From Brevundimonas mediterranea (GTDB lineage Bacteria; Pseudomonadota; Alphaproteobacteria; Caulobacterales; Caulobacteraceae), in assembly GCF_014196125.1 (NCBI RefSeq), contig NZ_JACIDA010000001.1:434001-498000 (forward strand): a stretch of DNA of 64,000 nt. Reading direction: 5' to 3'. The stretch's first letter is position 1; every line of letters starts with the position of its first letter. This document shows positions 16,901 to 25,111 of the stretch, piece after piece. Position numbers and translations under genes: made by a program. Below the pieces are notes generated by a model. That model did no database searches, was not told the origin of the DNA, and saw nothing but the letters and a program-made list of their open reading frames with translations.

Positions 16901-17221
16901 GCCGAGAATTTCGCCAGCCTGTCGCTGGCTTACCAGCAGGGGCCGGTCAGGCTGAACCTGAACACCGCCTGGACGGGCGACAAGCTCAACAGCGTATCGA
17001 CGGGCTCCTGGATCGAGGCCCGCACGGCCATGAACCTGTCCGGCTCCTACGCCCTCCGTCGGGGACTCAGCGCCTTCTTCTCGGTCCGCAATCTGCTCAA
17101 CGAGCCGACGCACATCATGCTTCCGGGCGTCGAGACGCCGAACGGGCCGGTCCCCGTCCACGCCGGAGACTACCGCGAATACGGGGCCAGCGGCAGCCTC
17201 GGCCTCCGGTTCGTCTTCTGA
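13949..17221 (+). CDS. TonB-dependent receptor with STN and carboxypeptidase-regulatory-like domains
   Basis: 1090 aa from 13949; a second ATG at 13955 has better spacing to GGGG and may be the true start. A signal peptide ends at SQASAQ, followed by an STN domain (FNIPPQPAVRAIPEFARQAR), a carboxypeptidase-regulatory-like beta-sandwich (GVLTGRVLDPASGQYMPNAT, GEFRLSGLPAGE), the TonB-box region TTLAEVVVTAS, a plug (RYIRLRGLPPEYASITVNGV, SIEISKTVSADVDANAPAGT) and a long barrel ending GLRFVF. This is the Caulobacter/Xanthomonas large-receptor class, often for carbohydrates or other complex polymers. The STN domain fits control by the sigma/FecR pair upstream. Followed 25 bp later by phoD, so a phosphorus-containing ligand is possible. 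Confidence 0.9.
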   Translation: MAMYSNRSLLSCGAAALVLCVASQASAQTRTFNIPPQPAVRAIPEFARQARVQVIAPARDLEGVRSQGVSGEFDVNTALSRLIAGTPLRVAMNEGGVITLRTQRSAGAPGVLTGRVLDPASGQYMPNATVRIRDASGEHRTIVTGERGEFRLSGLPAGETEATVSFTGYADRTASVVIRSGEVARLELAVFRAGETEATTLAEVVVTASSRDGDARAIMSQRQSMDIKNSLSSESFGSIDEGNVGEFIRYMPGVDAEGEGDDTVRYIRLRGLPPEYASITVNGVSMAAADANAGSTESRAFSFEQVSLSSVDSIEISKTVSADVDANAPAGTINLRTKRAFDRRGRRISGSLSANTHSDMWNDRIVGPGEGEHDARLMPSGQIEYSDVFFNRRLGVVASVSQSNTYTEMEQAYYPRSYAPTAASPDPMAMTSIWVGMRAQEVSRFAGSLTLDWRATDRLILSLSSIYNDAYLWSGQRAYSFTTGARTYGVVGDAGLDFTTRKPANAAGISAGSNIIAKRGEGSTFVPSFEYTGDDFVIDGNLSYSDSSSTYDPLGEGAVYSYVTSPASTGNFHASRPDMESTRFTIEQVSGPDWANPASFAGTTLRFNAEDGRYARTELSSGALNLSRDFTTPAGAITLKAGLKAKRSIYDFGNERAAHQYRYVGPLSTVEFLTQTASANVLNFNEMGVGYTSLSGSNALYMPSNYKIGALFSSNPEQFEHVLTAADYYTAYIANVRHFEEDSNAAYLMATSKVNDRLNVRAGLRWEETRTRSREFDPLGADEVRAAGYAVSTSTGRATTIDGLKYQFESQPRVEREGKYDHLFPSASMKYAISDSIDLQLGYSRTIRRPQVNVLAGVWSVDDELMIVTAPNPGLEPEISDNLSVRLDKYFEPVGLVAVNYYRNEVKGLFQTEDLTAEEFGYTGSEYQGYTFRTTTRVSGDAISIEGYEFEFNHSLTYLPGLWNGLTVRGSFTHTVPETPIAGSAENFASLSLAYQQGPVRLNLNTAWTGDKLNSVSTGSWIEARTAMNLSGSYALRRGLSAFFSVRNLLNEPTHIMLPGVETPNGPVPVHAGDYREYGASGSLGLRFVF

Positions 17222-17246
17222 TGAACGCTTCCAGGGAACAGGCGAC

Positions 17247-18827
17247 ATGGTGAGAAACGGAGTGCATCGGCGGGGACTGATCGCCGGAGGCGCGGGTCTT
17301 GTCCTGGCGTCCGCCGTCGGCTTTCCCGGGCGTTCGGCGGCCGGGCTGCGGCTCGGAGACTATCCCTTTGGGCTCGGCGTGGCGGCCGGGGATCCGGCGC
17401 CGGACGGCTTCGTCATCTGGACGCGCCTGGCTCCGCGGCCGCTCGACGAACACGGCGGCATGCCGATGCGGCCTGTGGCGGTGACATGGGAGGTTTCCGA
17501 GGACAGCCGGTTCGCCCGCGTCGTGCGCGGGGGCGAGGCGACGGCCCGGCCGGAACTGGCCCACAGCGTTCATGTGGAGGTCGAGGGCCTGAGCCCGCGC
17601 CGTCCCTACTGGTACCGCTTCCGGCTTGAGGGCGGCGACGCCAGCCCGGTCGGCATGGCGCGGACCGCCCCCGCCGCCATGGATACGCCCGACCGGGTGC
17701 GTCTGGCCGTGGCGGGATGCCAGCACCATCAGGCCGGCTGGTTCGACGCCTGGCGTCATCTGAGCCAGGAGGACGATCTCGACGCCGTCTTCCACTATGG
17801 CGACTACATCTACGAGGGCGGCCCAGCCGCCAATGCGCCGCTCATCCTGGATCGCGAGGGGCGCCCGGCCGACCGCCGCCACGTCGGCGGCGAGGTCTAC
17901 AGCCTGGACGATTACCGGCGCCGCTACGCCCAGTACAAGATGGACCCGGACTTGCAGGCGGCCCATGCGGCAGCGGCCTTCATCGTCTCCTTCGACGATC
18001 ATGAGGTCGACAACAACTGGGCCTCGGATTTCGATCAGGACGGCACGCCGCCGGAGGTTTTCATCCTGCGCCGCGTCTCAGCCATGCAGGCCTGGTACGA
18101 GCATATGCCAGTGCGACGCGCCCAGGCGCCGGGCCTGCAAGGCCTGACCATGCATCGGCGGCTGGACTACGGACAACTGGTTCGGATGCATGTTCTGGAC
18201 ACCCGCTCGTACCGCAGCGACCAGCCCTGCGAGACGCCGGACCAAACGAATTGCCGTGCGCCGGGCGCCCCTGACACCATGCTGGGCGCGGGGCAGGAGG
18301 CCTGGTTGGCCGACAGCCTGCGGAATTCGGCGCGCTGGAACCTGATCGCCCAGCAGGTCTTCGTCATGCCGGTGCGGCGCCTGATGCCGAACGGGGAAAT
18401 CCGCGCCGACGCGGGCGACACCTGGGGCGGCTATCCTGACGCCCGGGCGCGACTGGTGAAGACCATCACCGACCTGAACCTCACCAATGTCGTCGTGGCG
18501 TCGGGCGACGCCCACATCCACGCCGTGGGGTCCGTGCCGGTGCGCGACGACGAGCCGGATGGCCCGGCCGCAGCGGTCGAGTTTCTCGCCACCTCGATCG
18601 CCTCGGGCGGCGACGGCGCTGCCGAAACCGAGGGAACGCGCGCCATCCTCGCGGGTAGCCCGCATATGCGCCTCGTCAACGCCCAGCGCGGCTACCAGCT
18701 GTTCGACATCGCCGCGAACGAATGGCGCACCGAACTCAAGGTGATGGACCAGATCCAGAAACCGGGGGGCGCCATAAGCACCCTGGCCCGCTTTTCGGTA
18801 GAGCCGGATCGTCCCGCCCTGGGGTGA
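17247..18827 (+). CDS. phoD: PhoD-family alkaline phosphatase/phosphodiesterase, Tat-exported
   Basis: 526 aa. Twin-arginine signal HRRGLIAGGAGLVLASAVGF, then the PhoD N-terminal domain (FGLGVAAGDPAPDGFVIWTR, PYWYRFR) and the metallophosphatase domain. Metal-site motifs are AGCQHH, HYGDYIYEGG, SFDDHEVDNNW and GDAHIHAVG. PhoD enzymes hydrolyse phosphomono- and diesters in the periplasm with Fe3+/Ca2+; relatives act on phospholipid or teichoic-acid phosphodiesters. It directly follows a FecI/FecR-controlled TonB receptor, which suggests uptake plus dephosphorylation of one phosphorylated ligand under ECF-sigma rather than PhoB control. No Pho-box was searched beyond a visual check, and none was noticed. 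Confidence 0.92.
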   Translation: MVRNGVHRRGLIAGGAGLVLASAVGFPGRSAAGLRLGDYPFGLGVAAGDPAPDGFVIWTRLAPRPLDEHGGMPMRPVAVTWEVSEDSRFARVVRGGEATARPELAHSVHVEVEGLSPRRPYWYRFRLEGGDASPVGMARTAPAAMDTPDRVRLAVAGCQHHQAGWFDAWRHLSQEDDLDAVFHYGDYIYEGGPAANAPLILDREGRPADRRHVGGEVYSLDDYRRRYAQYKMDPDLQAAHAAAAFIVSFDDHEVDNNWASDFDQDGTPPEVFILRRVSAMQAWYEHMPVRRAQAPGLQGLTMHRRLDYGQLVRMHVLDTRSYRSDQPCETPDQTNCRAPGAPDTMLGAGQEAWLADSLRNSARWNLIAQQVFVMPVRRLMPNGEIRADAGDTWGGYPDARARLVKTITDLNLTNVVVASGDAHIHAVGSVPVRDDEPDGPAAAVEFLATSIASGGDGAAETEGTRAILAGSPHMRLVNAQRGYQLFDIAANEWRTELKVMDQIQKPGGAISTLARFSVEPDRPALG

Positions 18828-18920
18828 GGGCGTCGCAGGCCTGGGCGCCGGACATTTCGCCGAGCTCTGGACCAGCTCCTGACTAGGGGCTGAGCCAAGC
18901 GAAGCTTGATGAGCGGCGGC

Positions 18921-19436
18921 TTAGGCCTTTCTGTCTTGCCCCAGAGGCGTATGGATCAGTTTGCCGGACGCCGGCCAGTATTCCACCTTGCATCCTGAAC
19001 GCCCGCCGCAGATCGAATCGACGATCTCTATGCCCCGGTCAGCGAGGAAACCCTCGGCAAAGGCCACATTGTGCGCCCCCACATTGTAGAACGAATCGCC
19101 GGGACTGGCGCCGCCGAACACCATGGCTTCGAGACGGTGCGGATTCGCTCCGGCTTCCAGCAGGCCGTCGACCAGACGCTGCATGAGGTAGGAGCCGTAG
19201 CGCGACGGGTCGTCCTGTTCCGAAAGCGGCGTCGGAGATTCGGGGAGAACGAAATGGTTCATGCCGCCCACGCCTCGCTTGGGATCGCGAATACAGGCTG
19301 CGACACACGAGCCGAGGACCGTCGTGATCACCGCGTCCGGGTCGTCGCTGATGCTGTATTGGCCCTGCGATATGGAAGTAAGGTGGACGGGCCGCTCGCC
19401 CTGGTCCCAGGTGCGATTGCAAATATTGTATCTCAT
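18921..19436 (-). CDS. cheD: Chemoreceptor glutamine deamidase CheD
   Basis: 171 aa from the ATG at 19436; the frame is open to 19574 but family similarity begins near RPVHLTSISQGQYSISDDPD. CheD deamidates specific glutamines on methyl-accepting chemotaxis receptors. The catalytic cysteine is in ITTVLGSCVAACIRDP and the histidine in GVGGMNHFVLP; the C-terminal part has VFGGASPGDSFYNVGAHNV and CGGRSGCKVEYWPASGK. It stands alone here with no che genes around it, unlike the usual location inside a chemotaxis operon. The 178-bp gap to dps holds the promoters of both genes. Confidence 0.9.
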   Translation of the reverse strand: MRYNICNRTWDQGERPVHLTSISQGQYSISDDPDAVITTVLGSCVAACIRDPKRGVGGMNHFVLPESPTPLSEQDDPSRYGSYLMQRLVDGLLEAGANPHRLEAMVFGGASPGDSFYNVGAHNVAFAEGFLADRGIEIVDSICGGRSGCKVEYWPASGKLIHTPLGQDRKA

Positions 19437-19614
19437 GACGATCTGAGCCGGGATTTGGACCCAGTCCGGGGTCGTGTCTGAAGTCGTAAGTTTCGACTGT
19501 GGAGAACATTGGTATACGTACAATGTACGCAACGGTAAAAATGAAGGGCGCCGGGACTTTCGCGGAGACCTCACGCTCCCTAGCTAAGCGGTGCTTCAGC
19601 TGAGGAGAATGACC

Positions 19615-20130
19615 ATGGCCACCGCCCACGAGAAACGTCTGGCGCCGTTGAAAACCCCCACGAGCCTGTCGGAGGCCGCGACGCGGGATATTTCCGCCGC
19701 TCTGACGACCCTGCTGGCGGATGTCTTCGCTCTCTATATCAAGACCAAGAATTTCCACTGGCACGTGTCCGGCCCGCATTTCCGCGACTATCACCTGATG
19801 CTGGACGAACAATCGGCCGAGATCCTGGCCATGACCGATCTGATCGCCGAACGGGCGCGCAAGATCGGCGGGACCACTCTGCGCTCCGTCGGTCAGATCG
19901 CCCGCGAATCGCGCGTTCTCGACAATGACGCCGAGTTCGTGGATTCGCTCGACATGCTGGCCGAACTGCGTGACGACAACAACGACCTGGTCGGGCGTAT
20001 GCGCGAGGTCCACGATCTTTGCGACGAGCACAACGACGTCGCGACCGCCAGCCTGTTGGAGAACTGGATCGACGAGAGCGAGAAGCGCGTCTGGTTCCTG
20101 TTCGAATCGAGCCGCCGCGGCAACGTCTGA
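19615..20130 (+). CDS. dps: Dps-family ferritin-like DNA-protection protein
   Basis: 171 aa from the ATG at 19615, ideally spaced from GAGGAGA; an ATG at 19609 is too close to that site. Dps forms 12-mers that oxidise Fe2+ with H2O2 and mineralise it, protecting DNA. The inter-subunit ferroxidase residues are visible: His in KNFHWHVSGPHF, then Asp and Glu in HLMLDEQSAEI. The Lys/Arg-rich N terminus (HEKRLAPLK) could bind DNA. Divergent from cheD, so the two promoters lie in 19437-19608. It adds to the iron theme of the left third of the window but is not linked in an operon. Confidence 0.93.
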   Translation: MATAHEKRLAPLKTPTSLSEAATRDISAALTTLLADVFALYIKTKNFHWHVSGPHFRDYHLMLDEQSAEILAMTDLIAERARKIGGTTLRSVGQIARESRVLDNDAEFVDSLDMLAELRDDNNDLVGRMREVHDLCDEHNDVATASLLENWIDESEKRVWFLFESSRRGNV

Positions 20131-20212
20131 TCCGACGGACGGACCGTCCGGAACCCACCGGCTTGCAAAGTTTTAACGATCGGTAATATTTGGTCGGAAA
20201 GACGCGGAGGGG

Positions 20213-20581
20213 ATGATGCGGACGGTCCTGATCGGTTGCGGCCTGGCGCTGGGCGTCGTCGTCGCCTCTACGGCCCCGGCGCGGGCCGATATGGCGGAGG
20301 CCTTTGGCAACACCATCGTGTCTCACTATCCCAACGGCCAGTGGGTGAAGCATTTTTTTGAGCCGGACGGCCGCTATCTGTCCCAGTTCTCGGACGGGCG
20401 TCAGTTGAGCGCGCGCTGGAGCCGGGAGGGCGACAAGATCTGTTTGACCGGGTTCAGGCCACGCCAGATTCTGCCCCGCTTCTGTAGCCGTATGGTCGAG
20501 GCCGACATAGGTCAAAGCTGGCAGGCTCGCGATCCCCTGGGCCGGACGATCCGTAACGAACTGGTCGCCGGACGCCGCTGA
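20213..20581 (+). CDS. Hypothetical exported protein, 122 aa
   Basis: Begins ATGATG right after GGAGGGG; either ATG (20213 or 20216) could be used. A clear signal peptide (VLIGCGLALGVVVASTAPARA, cut after ARA) is followed by a small domain of about 95 residues with two cysteines (KICLTGF, PRFCSRM) that could form a disulfide in the periplasm, and repeated short strands (WVKHFFEPDGRYLSQFSDGR). No known family was recognised. It stands alone between dps and tRNA-Leu. Signal peptide, Shine-Dalgarno and codon use make it a real gene of unknown role. Confidence 0.7.
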   Translation: MMRTVLIGCGLALGVVVASTAPARADMAEAFGNTIVSHYPNGQWVKHFFEPDGRYLSQFSDGRQLSARWSREGDKICLTGFRPRQILPRFCSRMVEADIGQSWQARDPLGRTIRNELVAGRR

Positions 20582-20641
20582 AGGCTGCGGGAGGCTCTTG
20601 TCAGGCGACGCGCGGCCCTCTAGAGCCCACGACCTGCCCAG

Positions 20642-20726
20642 GCGGATGTGGCGGAACTGGTAGACGCACTGGATTTAGGTTCCAGCGCCGCAAGGCGTGG
20701 AGGTTCGAGTCCTCTCATCCGCACCA
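20642..20726 (+). tRNA. tRNA-Leu (TAG)
   Basis: Class II tRNA: acceptor GCGGATG/CATCCGC, D-arm TGGCGGAACTGGTAGACGCA, anticodon stem CTGGA/TCCAG with loop TTTAGGT (anticodon TAG), short variable arm CGCCGCAAGGCG, T-arm with GGTTCGAGTCC, discriminator A and encoded CCA. 85 nt with CCA. Followed immediately by a strong terminator. Confidence 0.96.
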
Positions 20727-20730
20727 AAGC

Positions 20731-20764
20731 AAAAAGGCCCCGGATCGCTCCGGGGCCTTTTCTT
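20731..20764 (+). terminator. Intrinsic terminator after tRNA-Leu
   Basis: AAAAAGGCCCCGGA, loop TCGC, TCCGGGGCCTTTTCTT: a long GC stem extended by A-T pairs and ending in a T-rich run. The A-run/T-run symmetry lets it work in both directions, so it may also end the minus-strand permease transcript's neighbourhood. Confidence 0.85.
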
Positions 20765-20871
20765 GTTTTGGCCTATCGCCCTCGCGGGCTACTTGAGGCC
20801 GGTTTTGGGCTGGTCGCCCTCATGACTTATGGCCGTTTTGGTTGGCCTGCCTGAGGACATCAGCGCGTGTC

Positions 20872-22446
20872 TCAGTTGATCGGCGGGACAGGCGGCGGCG
20901 GCAGGTCGCTGTCGGTCTCGTGGACCTCGATCAGGCCACGGCCCAGGTGGCTCTTGCGATAGCCATACAGGAAATAGATCAACAGGCCGAAGCCGCCCCA
21001 GATCGGCAGCACCATCTTGGCGTCGTGCGGCAGGTTCCAGAACAGGAAGGCGCAACCGAAGGCCGACAGGGGCGCGAAGACCCAGATCAGCGGCGTCCGG
21101 AACGGACGTTTGCGGTTCGGTTCCTTGACCCGCAAGATCAGCACCGCGATCGACACCATGAAGAAGGCGAACAGGGTGCCGGAGTTCGAGATGTCCGCCA
21201 GTTTGCCGACCGGGAACAGGGCGGCGCCGATGGCCACGGCGATGCCTGTGAAGGCGGTGACGATATAGGGCGTCTTCCACTTGGGGTGCATCTTGGTCAG
21301 GCCTTCCGGCAGCAGGCCGTCGCGCGCCATGACGAAGAAGATACGGGTCTGGCCGTAGATCATCATCAGGATGACCGAGGGGAGGGCCAGCAGGGCGGCG
21401 GTGCCGAGGGCGTTGCCGATCTGGGGATGACCGATCACGCGCAGGACGTGGGCCAGGGCCTCGTTGGAGCAGACCAGGGCTTCGGCGTTGGCCGGCAGGG
21501 CGCAGGCGGCGACGAAGGCGGGCGAACCGGGTTGGACGGCTTCGCCGGCGGCGCCGAGCACCGGCTGTGCGCCGATGGCGCCGGCCGCACCAAGCGCGAC
21601 CAGAAGATAGAAGACCGTGCAGATGGCCAGCGAGCCGATCAGACCGATCGGTACGTTGCGTTGCGGGTTCTTGGTCTCTTCAGCCGCCGTCGAGACGGCG
21701 TCGAAGCCGACATAGGCGAAGAAGATCGAGGCGGCGGCGCCGACGATTCCCATGCCGGAAGACGCGCCGAACAGCCCGTTGGGGGCGAAGGGCGACAGGT
21801 TGGCCGTCTTGATCACCGGCAGGGTGATGACGATGAAGACGGTCAGGGCGGCGACCTTGATCAGGACCAGGACCGCGTTGACCCGGGCTGATTCCGTCGT
21901 GCCCAGCATCAGCAGGCCGGTGACCAGCAGGGCCACGACGATGGCCGGGATGTTGACGATCCCCGCCGAAAAGTCGGGCATCGGAATGAAGCCGTTCATG
22001 GCCCAGGTCGGTCCGGCGGATAGGAGGTCAGGGAAATCGAACCCGAGCCCCTGTTCTATCAGTCCGAGGACATAGCCCGACCAGCCGACCGAGACGGCCG
22101 CAGCCGCGACGGCGTATTCCAGGATCAGGGCCCAGCCCACGCACCAGGCCAGAAGCTCGCCCATGACGGCGTAGGTATAGGTATAGGCCGAGCCGGACAC
22201 CGGGGCCATGGCCGCCAGTTCCGAATAGCAGAGCGCCGCGACGGCGCAGACGGCGCCGGCGATGACGAAGCTGACCATCATGCCGGGGCCGGCCTTTTGC
22301 GAGGCGGCGGCCGTCAGCACGAAGATGCCGGTGCCGATGATGGCGCCGATGCCCAGCAAGGTCAGTTGAATAGGTCCGAGCGACCGATGAAGCGACTTCT
22401 TCTCGGCCGTGGCCAGAATCGCGTCGAGCGACTTAACGCGCCACAT
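20872..22446 (-). CDS. APC-superfamily amino-acid permease
   Basis: 524 aa with about 12 hydrophobic segments. It matches the cationic-amino-acid transporter-like APC group (YfnA/CAT type): LGIGAIIGTGIFVLTA in TM1, SELAAMAPVSGSAYTYTY around TM3, FFAYVGFDAVSTAAEETKNP in TM6, and GQTRIFFVMARDGLLP in the cytoplasmic loop 8-9. These are proton-coupled importers or exchangers of amino acids in the inner membrane; the substrate cannot be told. The C-terminal tail (HETDSDLPPPPVPPIN) is cytoplasmic and Pro-rich. ATG at 22446 is preceded by GGGGG. Divergent from hrpB across 166 bp. Confidence 0.9.
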   Translation of the reverse strand: MWRVKSLDAILATAEKKSLHRSLGPIQLTLLGIGAIIGTGIFVLTAAASQKAGPGMMVSFVIAGAVCAVAALCYSELAAMAPVSGSAYTYTYAVMGELLAWCVGWALILEYAVAAAAVSVGWSGYVLGLIEQGLGFDFPDLLSAGPTWAMNGFIPMPDFSAGIVNIPAIVVALLVTGLLMLGTTESARVNAVLVLIKVAALTVFIVITLPVIKTANLSPFAPNGLFGASSGMGIVGAAASIFFAYVGFDAVSTAAEETKNPQRNVPIGLIGSLAICTVFYLLVALGAAGAIGAQPVLGAAGEAVQPGSPAFVAACALPANAEALVCSNEALAHVLRVIGHPQIGNALGTAALLALPSVILMMIYGQTRIFFVMARDGLLPEGLTKMHPKWKTPYIVTAFTGIAVAIGAALFPVGKLADISNSGTLFAFFMVSIAVLILRVKEPNRKRPFRTPLIWVFAPLSAFGCAFLFWNLPHDAKMVLPIWGGFGLLIYFLYGYRKSHLGRGLIEVHETDSDLPPPPVPPIN

Positions 22447-22566
22447 AGAATACCCCCACGTTTACAGCGGCCCCTCGGCCGCGTTGGGCGGACGCTAGCG
22501 GCGGATCGAATGGCGCGCAACGCGCATGACGAGGCGGTAAAGCCCTCACGACGCTTTCGTGATCAC

Positions 22567-22599
22567 GGCGCATCGGTGGCGCATCGGGGGCGCATCGGG
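22567..22599. repeat. Three tandem copies of an 11-bp unit before hrpB
   Basis: GGCGCATCGG(T/G) occurs three times head to tail (22567-22577, 22578-22588, 22589-22599) with a single difference, 13 bp before the hrpB start. It lies between two divergent genes and could be a slipped-strand tract in the hrpB leader or a repeated operator. Confidence 0.6.
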
Positions 22600-22612
22600 T
22601 TAGAGGCGGGTG

Positions 22613-25048
22613 ATGTTGCCGATCCACGCCGTCCTCGAACCGCTAAAAGCCGTCCTCGCGGCCGGAAATACGGCGGTGCTGGCCGCGCCGCCGGGGGCGG
22701 GCAAGACCACGGTGGTGCCCCTGGCTCTGCTGGATCAGCCCTGGCTGGGCGGCGGGAGGATCCTGGTGCTGGAGCCGCGCCGTATCGCCGCACGGGCGGC
22801 GGCGGACCGGATGGCCAGCACCCTGGGGGAGACGGCGGGCGGGACCGTCGGCTATCGCACCCGGCTGCAAAGCCGGATCGGGCCTCAGACGCGAATCGAG
22901 GTGATCACCGAGGGGGTCTTCACCCGGATGATCCTGGACGATCCGGGGCTTGAGGGCGTCGGCGCCGTCCTGTTCGACGAATTCCACGAGCGTAGCCTGG
23001 ACGCGGATCTGGGCCTGGCCCTGGCGCGGGAGACGCAAGGGGTGCTGCGCGAGGATCTGCGGCTGCTGGTCATGTCGGCGACCCTGGACGTGGCGGGGGT
23101 GTCGCGTCTGCTGAACGGCGCGCCGGTGATCGAGGCGGAGGGTCGGGCCTATCCGGTCGAGACCCGCTATCTGGGGCGCAATCCGGCTGAGCGGTTCGAG
23201 GAGGCGATGGCGCGGGCCTGTCTGACCGCCCTGGGCGAAGAGACGGGGTCGGTGCTGGCCTTCCTGCCGGGGCAGGGCGAGATTCACCGAGTGGCGCGAC
23301 TGGTCAATGAGCGACTGCGGCTGCCGAACGTCGATGTGGCGCCGCTGTACGGCGGTCTGGACCGGGCGGAACAGGATCGGGCCATTGAGCCGGCGGCGGC
23401 GGGGCGGCGCAAACTGGTGCTGGCGACTTCGGTGGCGGAGACCAGTCTGACCATCGACGGGGTGCGGGTGGTGCTGGACGGCGGTCTGTCGCGCGTGCCC
23501 CGGTTCGAACCGTCCAGCGGCCTGACGCGGTTGGCGACGGTGCGGGTCAGCCGGTCGTCGGCCGAACAGCGGCGGGGACGGGCAGGACGGACCGAGCCCG
23601 GCGTCTGCTATCGCCTGTGGGACGAGGAACAGACACGGGGTCTGGTCCCGCATCAGCGCCCGGAGATCCAGGAGGCGGACCTGACCGGTCTGGCGCTGGA
23701 CCTGGCGCGGTGGGGTGCGCGGTCGGTCGAGGGACTGGCGCTGCTGGACCCGCCGCCGGCCGGGGCCATGGCGGAGGCGCGCAAGGTATTGACGCGTTTG
23801 GGGGCGCTGGATGCGGACGGCGGGCTGTCGGCGCATGGGCGGCGGCTGACGCGCATCCCCCTGTCGCCGCGCCTGGCCCATATGGTGGCTGTCGCATCGG
23901 ACGCGGGGGACGCCATGACCGGGGCGCGGATCGCGGCGGTGCTGAGCGAACCGGGCCTGGGCGGGTCGGGCGTGGATCTGGCGGATCGTCTGGTCGGGCT
24001 GGAACGGGATCGGTCGCCCCGGGCGCGGGATGCGCTGAAACTGGCCGACCGGTGGGCGAAGGCGGCGGGCGGCGGCAAGGGTGAAGCCGTCGAGCCGGGC
24101 CTGTTGCTGGCCGAGGCCTTTCCCGAACGGATCGCCAAGGCGCGCGGCAAGACGGGCGAACTGTTGCTGGCCAGCGGGCGCGGGGCCGTGCTGGACGCGA
24201 CCGATCATCTGGCGCGAGAATCCTGGCTGGCGGTGGCGGAGTTGGGCGGCGGCGAGGCGCGCGACCGGGTGCGGCTGGCGGCGGCGCTGGACGGGACGCG
24301 GATCGAGGCGGACCTGGGTCGGTTGATCGAGATCGAGGATCGGCTGGTCAAGGAGCCGTCCGGCCGGATGGTGATCCGACGCGCGCGCCGCATCGGGGCC
24401 CTGGTGCTGGATGAAAAGGTGATCGGGGCGCCCGACGCCAAGACCATGACGGCGGCCCTGCGCGCCGAGATCGAGGCCGAGGGGCTGGGCGCCCTGCGTT
24501 GGGGTGAACAGGCGACGGGGCTGCGGGCGCGGCTGGCCTTTTTGCACGCGCTGGATCCGAGCTGGCCGGATGTTTCGGACTCCGCCCTGCTGGAGGCCAG
24601 GGCGGACTGGCTGTGGCCGGTGTTGGATGGGGCGAAGTCGCTGGAAACGATCAGCGACGGTCGATTGGCCGAGGCCCTGCGGGGGCTGATCCCCTGGGAT
24701 CTGCAGCGCAAGCTGGATGAGCTGGCGCCCAGTCGGCTGGACACGCCCCTGGGGTCGGCGGGGATAGACTATGGCGCCGAAGGCGGGCCGCGAGTCGAGA
24801 TCCGGGTGCAGGAACTGTTCGGAGTCGTCACCCATCCGACCGTCGGAGGCGGGCGGGTTCCCCTGACCCTGTCGCTGCTGTCGCCGGCGCGGCGACCCGT
24901 TCAGGTGACGAAGGACTTGCCGGGTTTCTGGGCCGGCTCCTGGGCGGCGGTGCGGTCGGATATGCGGGGTCGCTATCCGCGCCATCCCTGGCCCGAGAAC
25001 CCGGCCGAGGCCCAGCCGACCAACCGGGTCAAGCCGCGCGGGACCTGA
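22613..25048 (+). CDS. hrpB: ATP-dependent RNA helicase HrpB
   Basis: 811 aa. DEAH-box helicase of the HrpB branch. Visible motifs: Walker A APPGAGKTT (about residues 25-33), EPRRIAARAAADRM, DEFHER (Walker B, DEAH-like), VMSATLD, AFLPGQGEIHRV, TSVAETSLTIDGV, and motif VI SAEQRRGRAGRTEPG. The C-terminal HrpB-specific domain ends with a Pro-rich RYPRHPWPENP segment typical of the family. Family length is about 800-850 aa. HrpB is an RNA-dependent ATPase with a poorly defined role in RNA metabolism. GTG at 22610 and ATG at 22613 are adjacent; the ATG is preferred. Confidence 0.94.
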   Translation: MLPIHAVLEPLKAVLAAGNTAVLAAPPGAGKTTVVPLALLDQPWLGGGRILVLEPRRIAARAAADRMASTLGETAGGTVGYRTRLQSRIGPQTRIEVITEGVFTRMILDDPGLEGVGAVLFDEFHERSLDADLGLALARETQGVLREDLRLLVMSATLDVAGVSRLLNGAPVIEAEGRAYPVETRYLGRNPAERFEEAMARACLTALGEETGSVLAFLPGQGEIHRVARLVNERLRLPNVDVAPLYGGLDRAEQDRAIEPAAAGRRKLVLATSVAETSLTIDGVRVVLDGGLSRVPRFEPSSGLTRLATVRVSRSSAEQRRGRAGRTEPGVCYRLWDEEQTRGLVPHQRPEIQEADLTGLALDLARWGARSVEGLALLDPPPAGAMAEARKVLTRLGALDADGGLSAHGRRLTRIPLSPRLAHMVAVASDAGDAMTGARIAAVLSEPGLGGSGVDLADRLVGLERDRSPRARDALKLADRWAKAAGGGKGEAVEPGLLLAEAFPERIAKARGKTGELLLASGRGAVLDATDHLARESWLAVAELGGGEARDRVRLAAALDGTRIEADLGRLIEIEDRLVKEPSGRMVIRRARRIGALVLDEKVIGAPDAKTMTAALRAEIEAEGLGALRWGEQATGLRARLAFLHALDPSWPDVSDSALLEARADWLWPVLDGAKSLETISDGRLAEALRGLIPWDLQRKLDELAPSRLDTPLGSAGIDYGAEGGPRVEIRVQELFGVVTHPTVGGGRVPLTLSLLSPARRPVQVTKDLPGFWAGSWAAVRSDMRGRYPRHPWPENPAEAQPTNRVKPRGT

Positions 25049-25111
25049 GCGCCGGACTTGACCGCGCGGGACGGGCAAAGCATTGGCTTTGCTTCCAAGC
25101 AGGATTTCACC

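Noticed and set aside
22567..22599. Possible CRISPR array
   Set aside because: Repeat unit is 11 bp with no spacers and no cas genes nearby; it is a simple tandem repeat.
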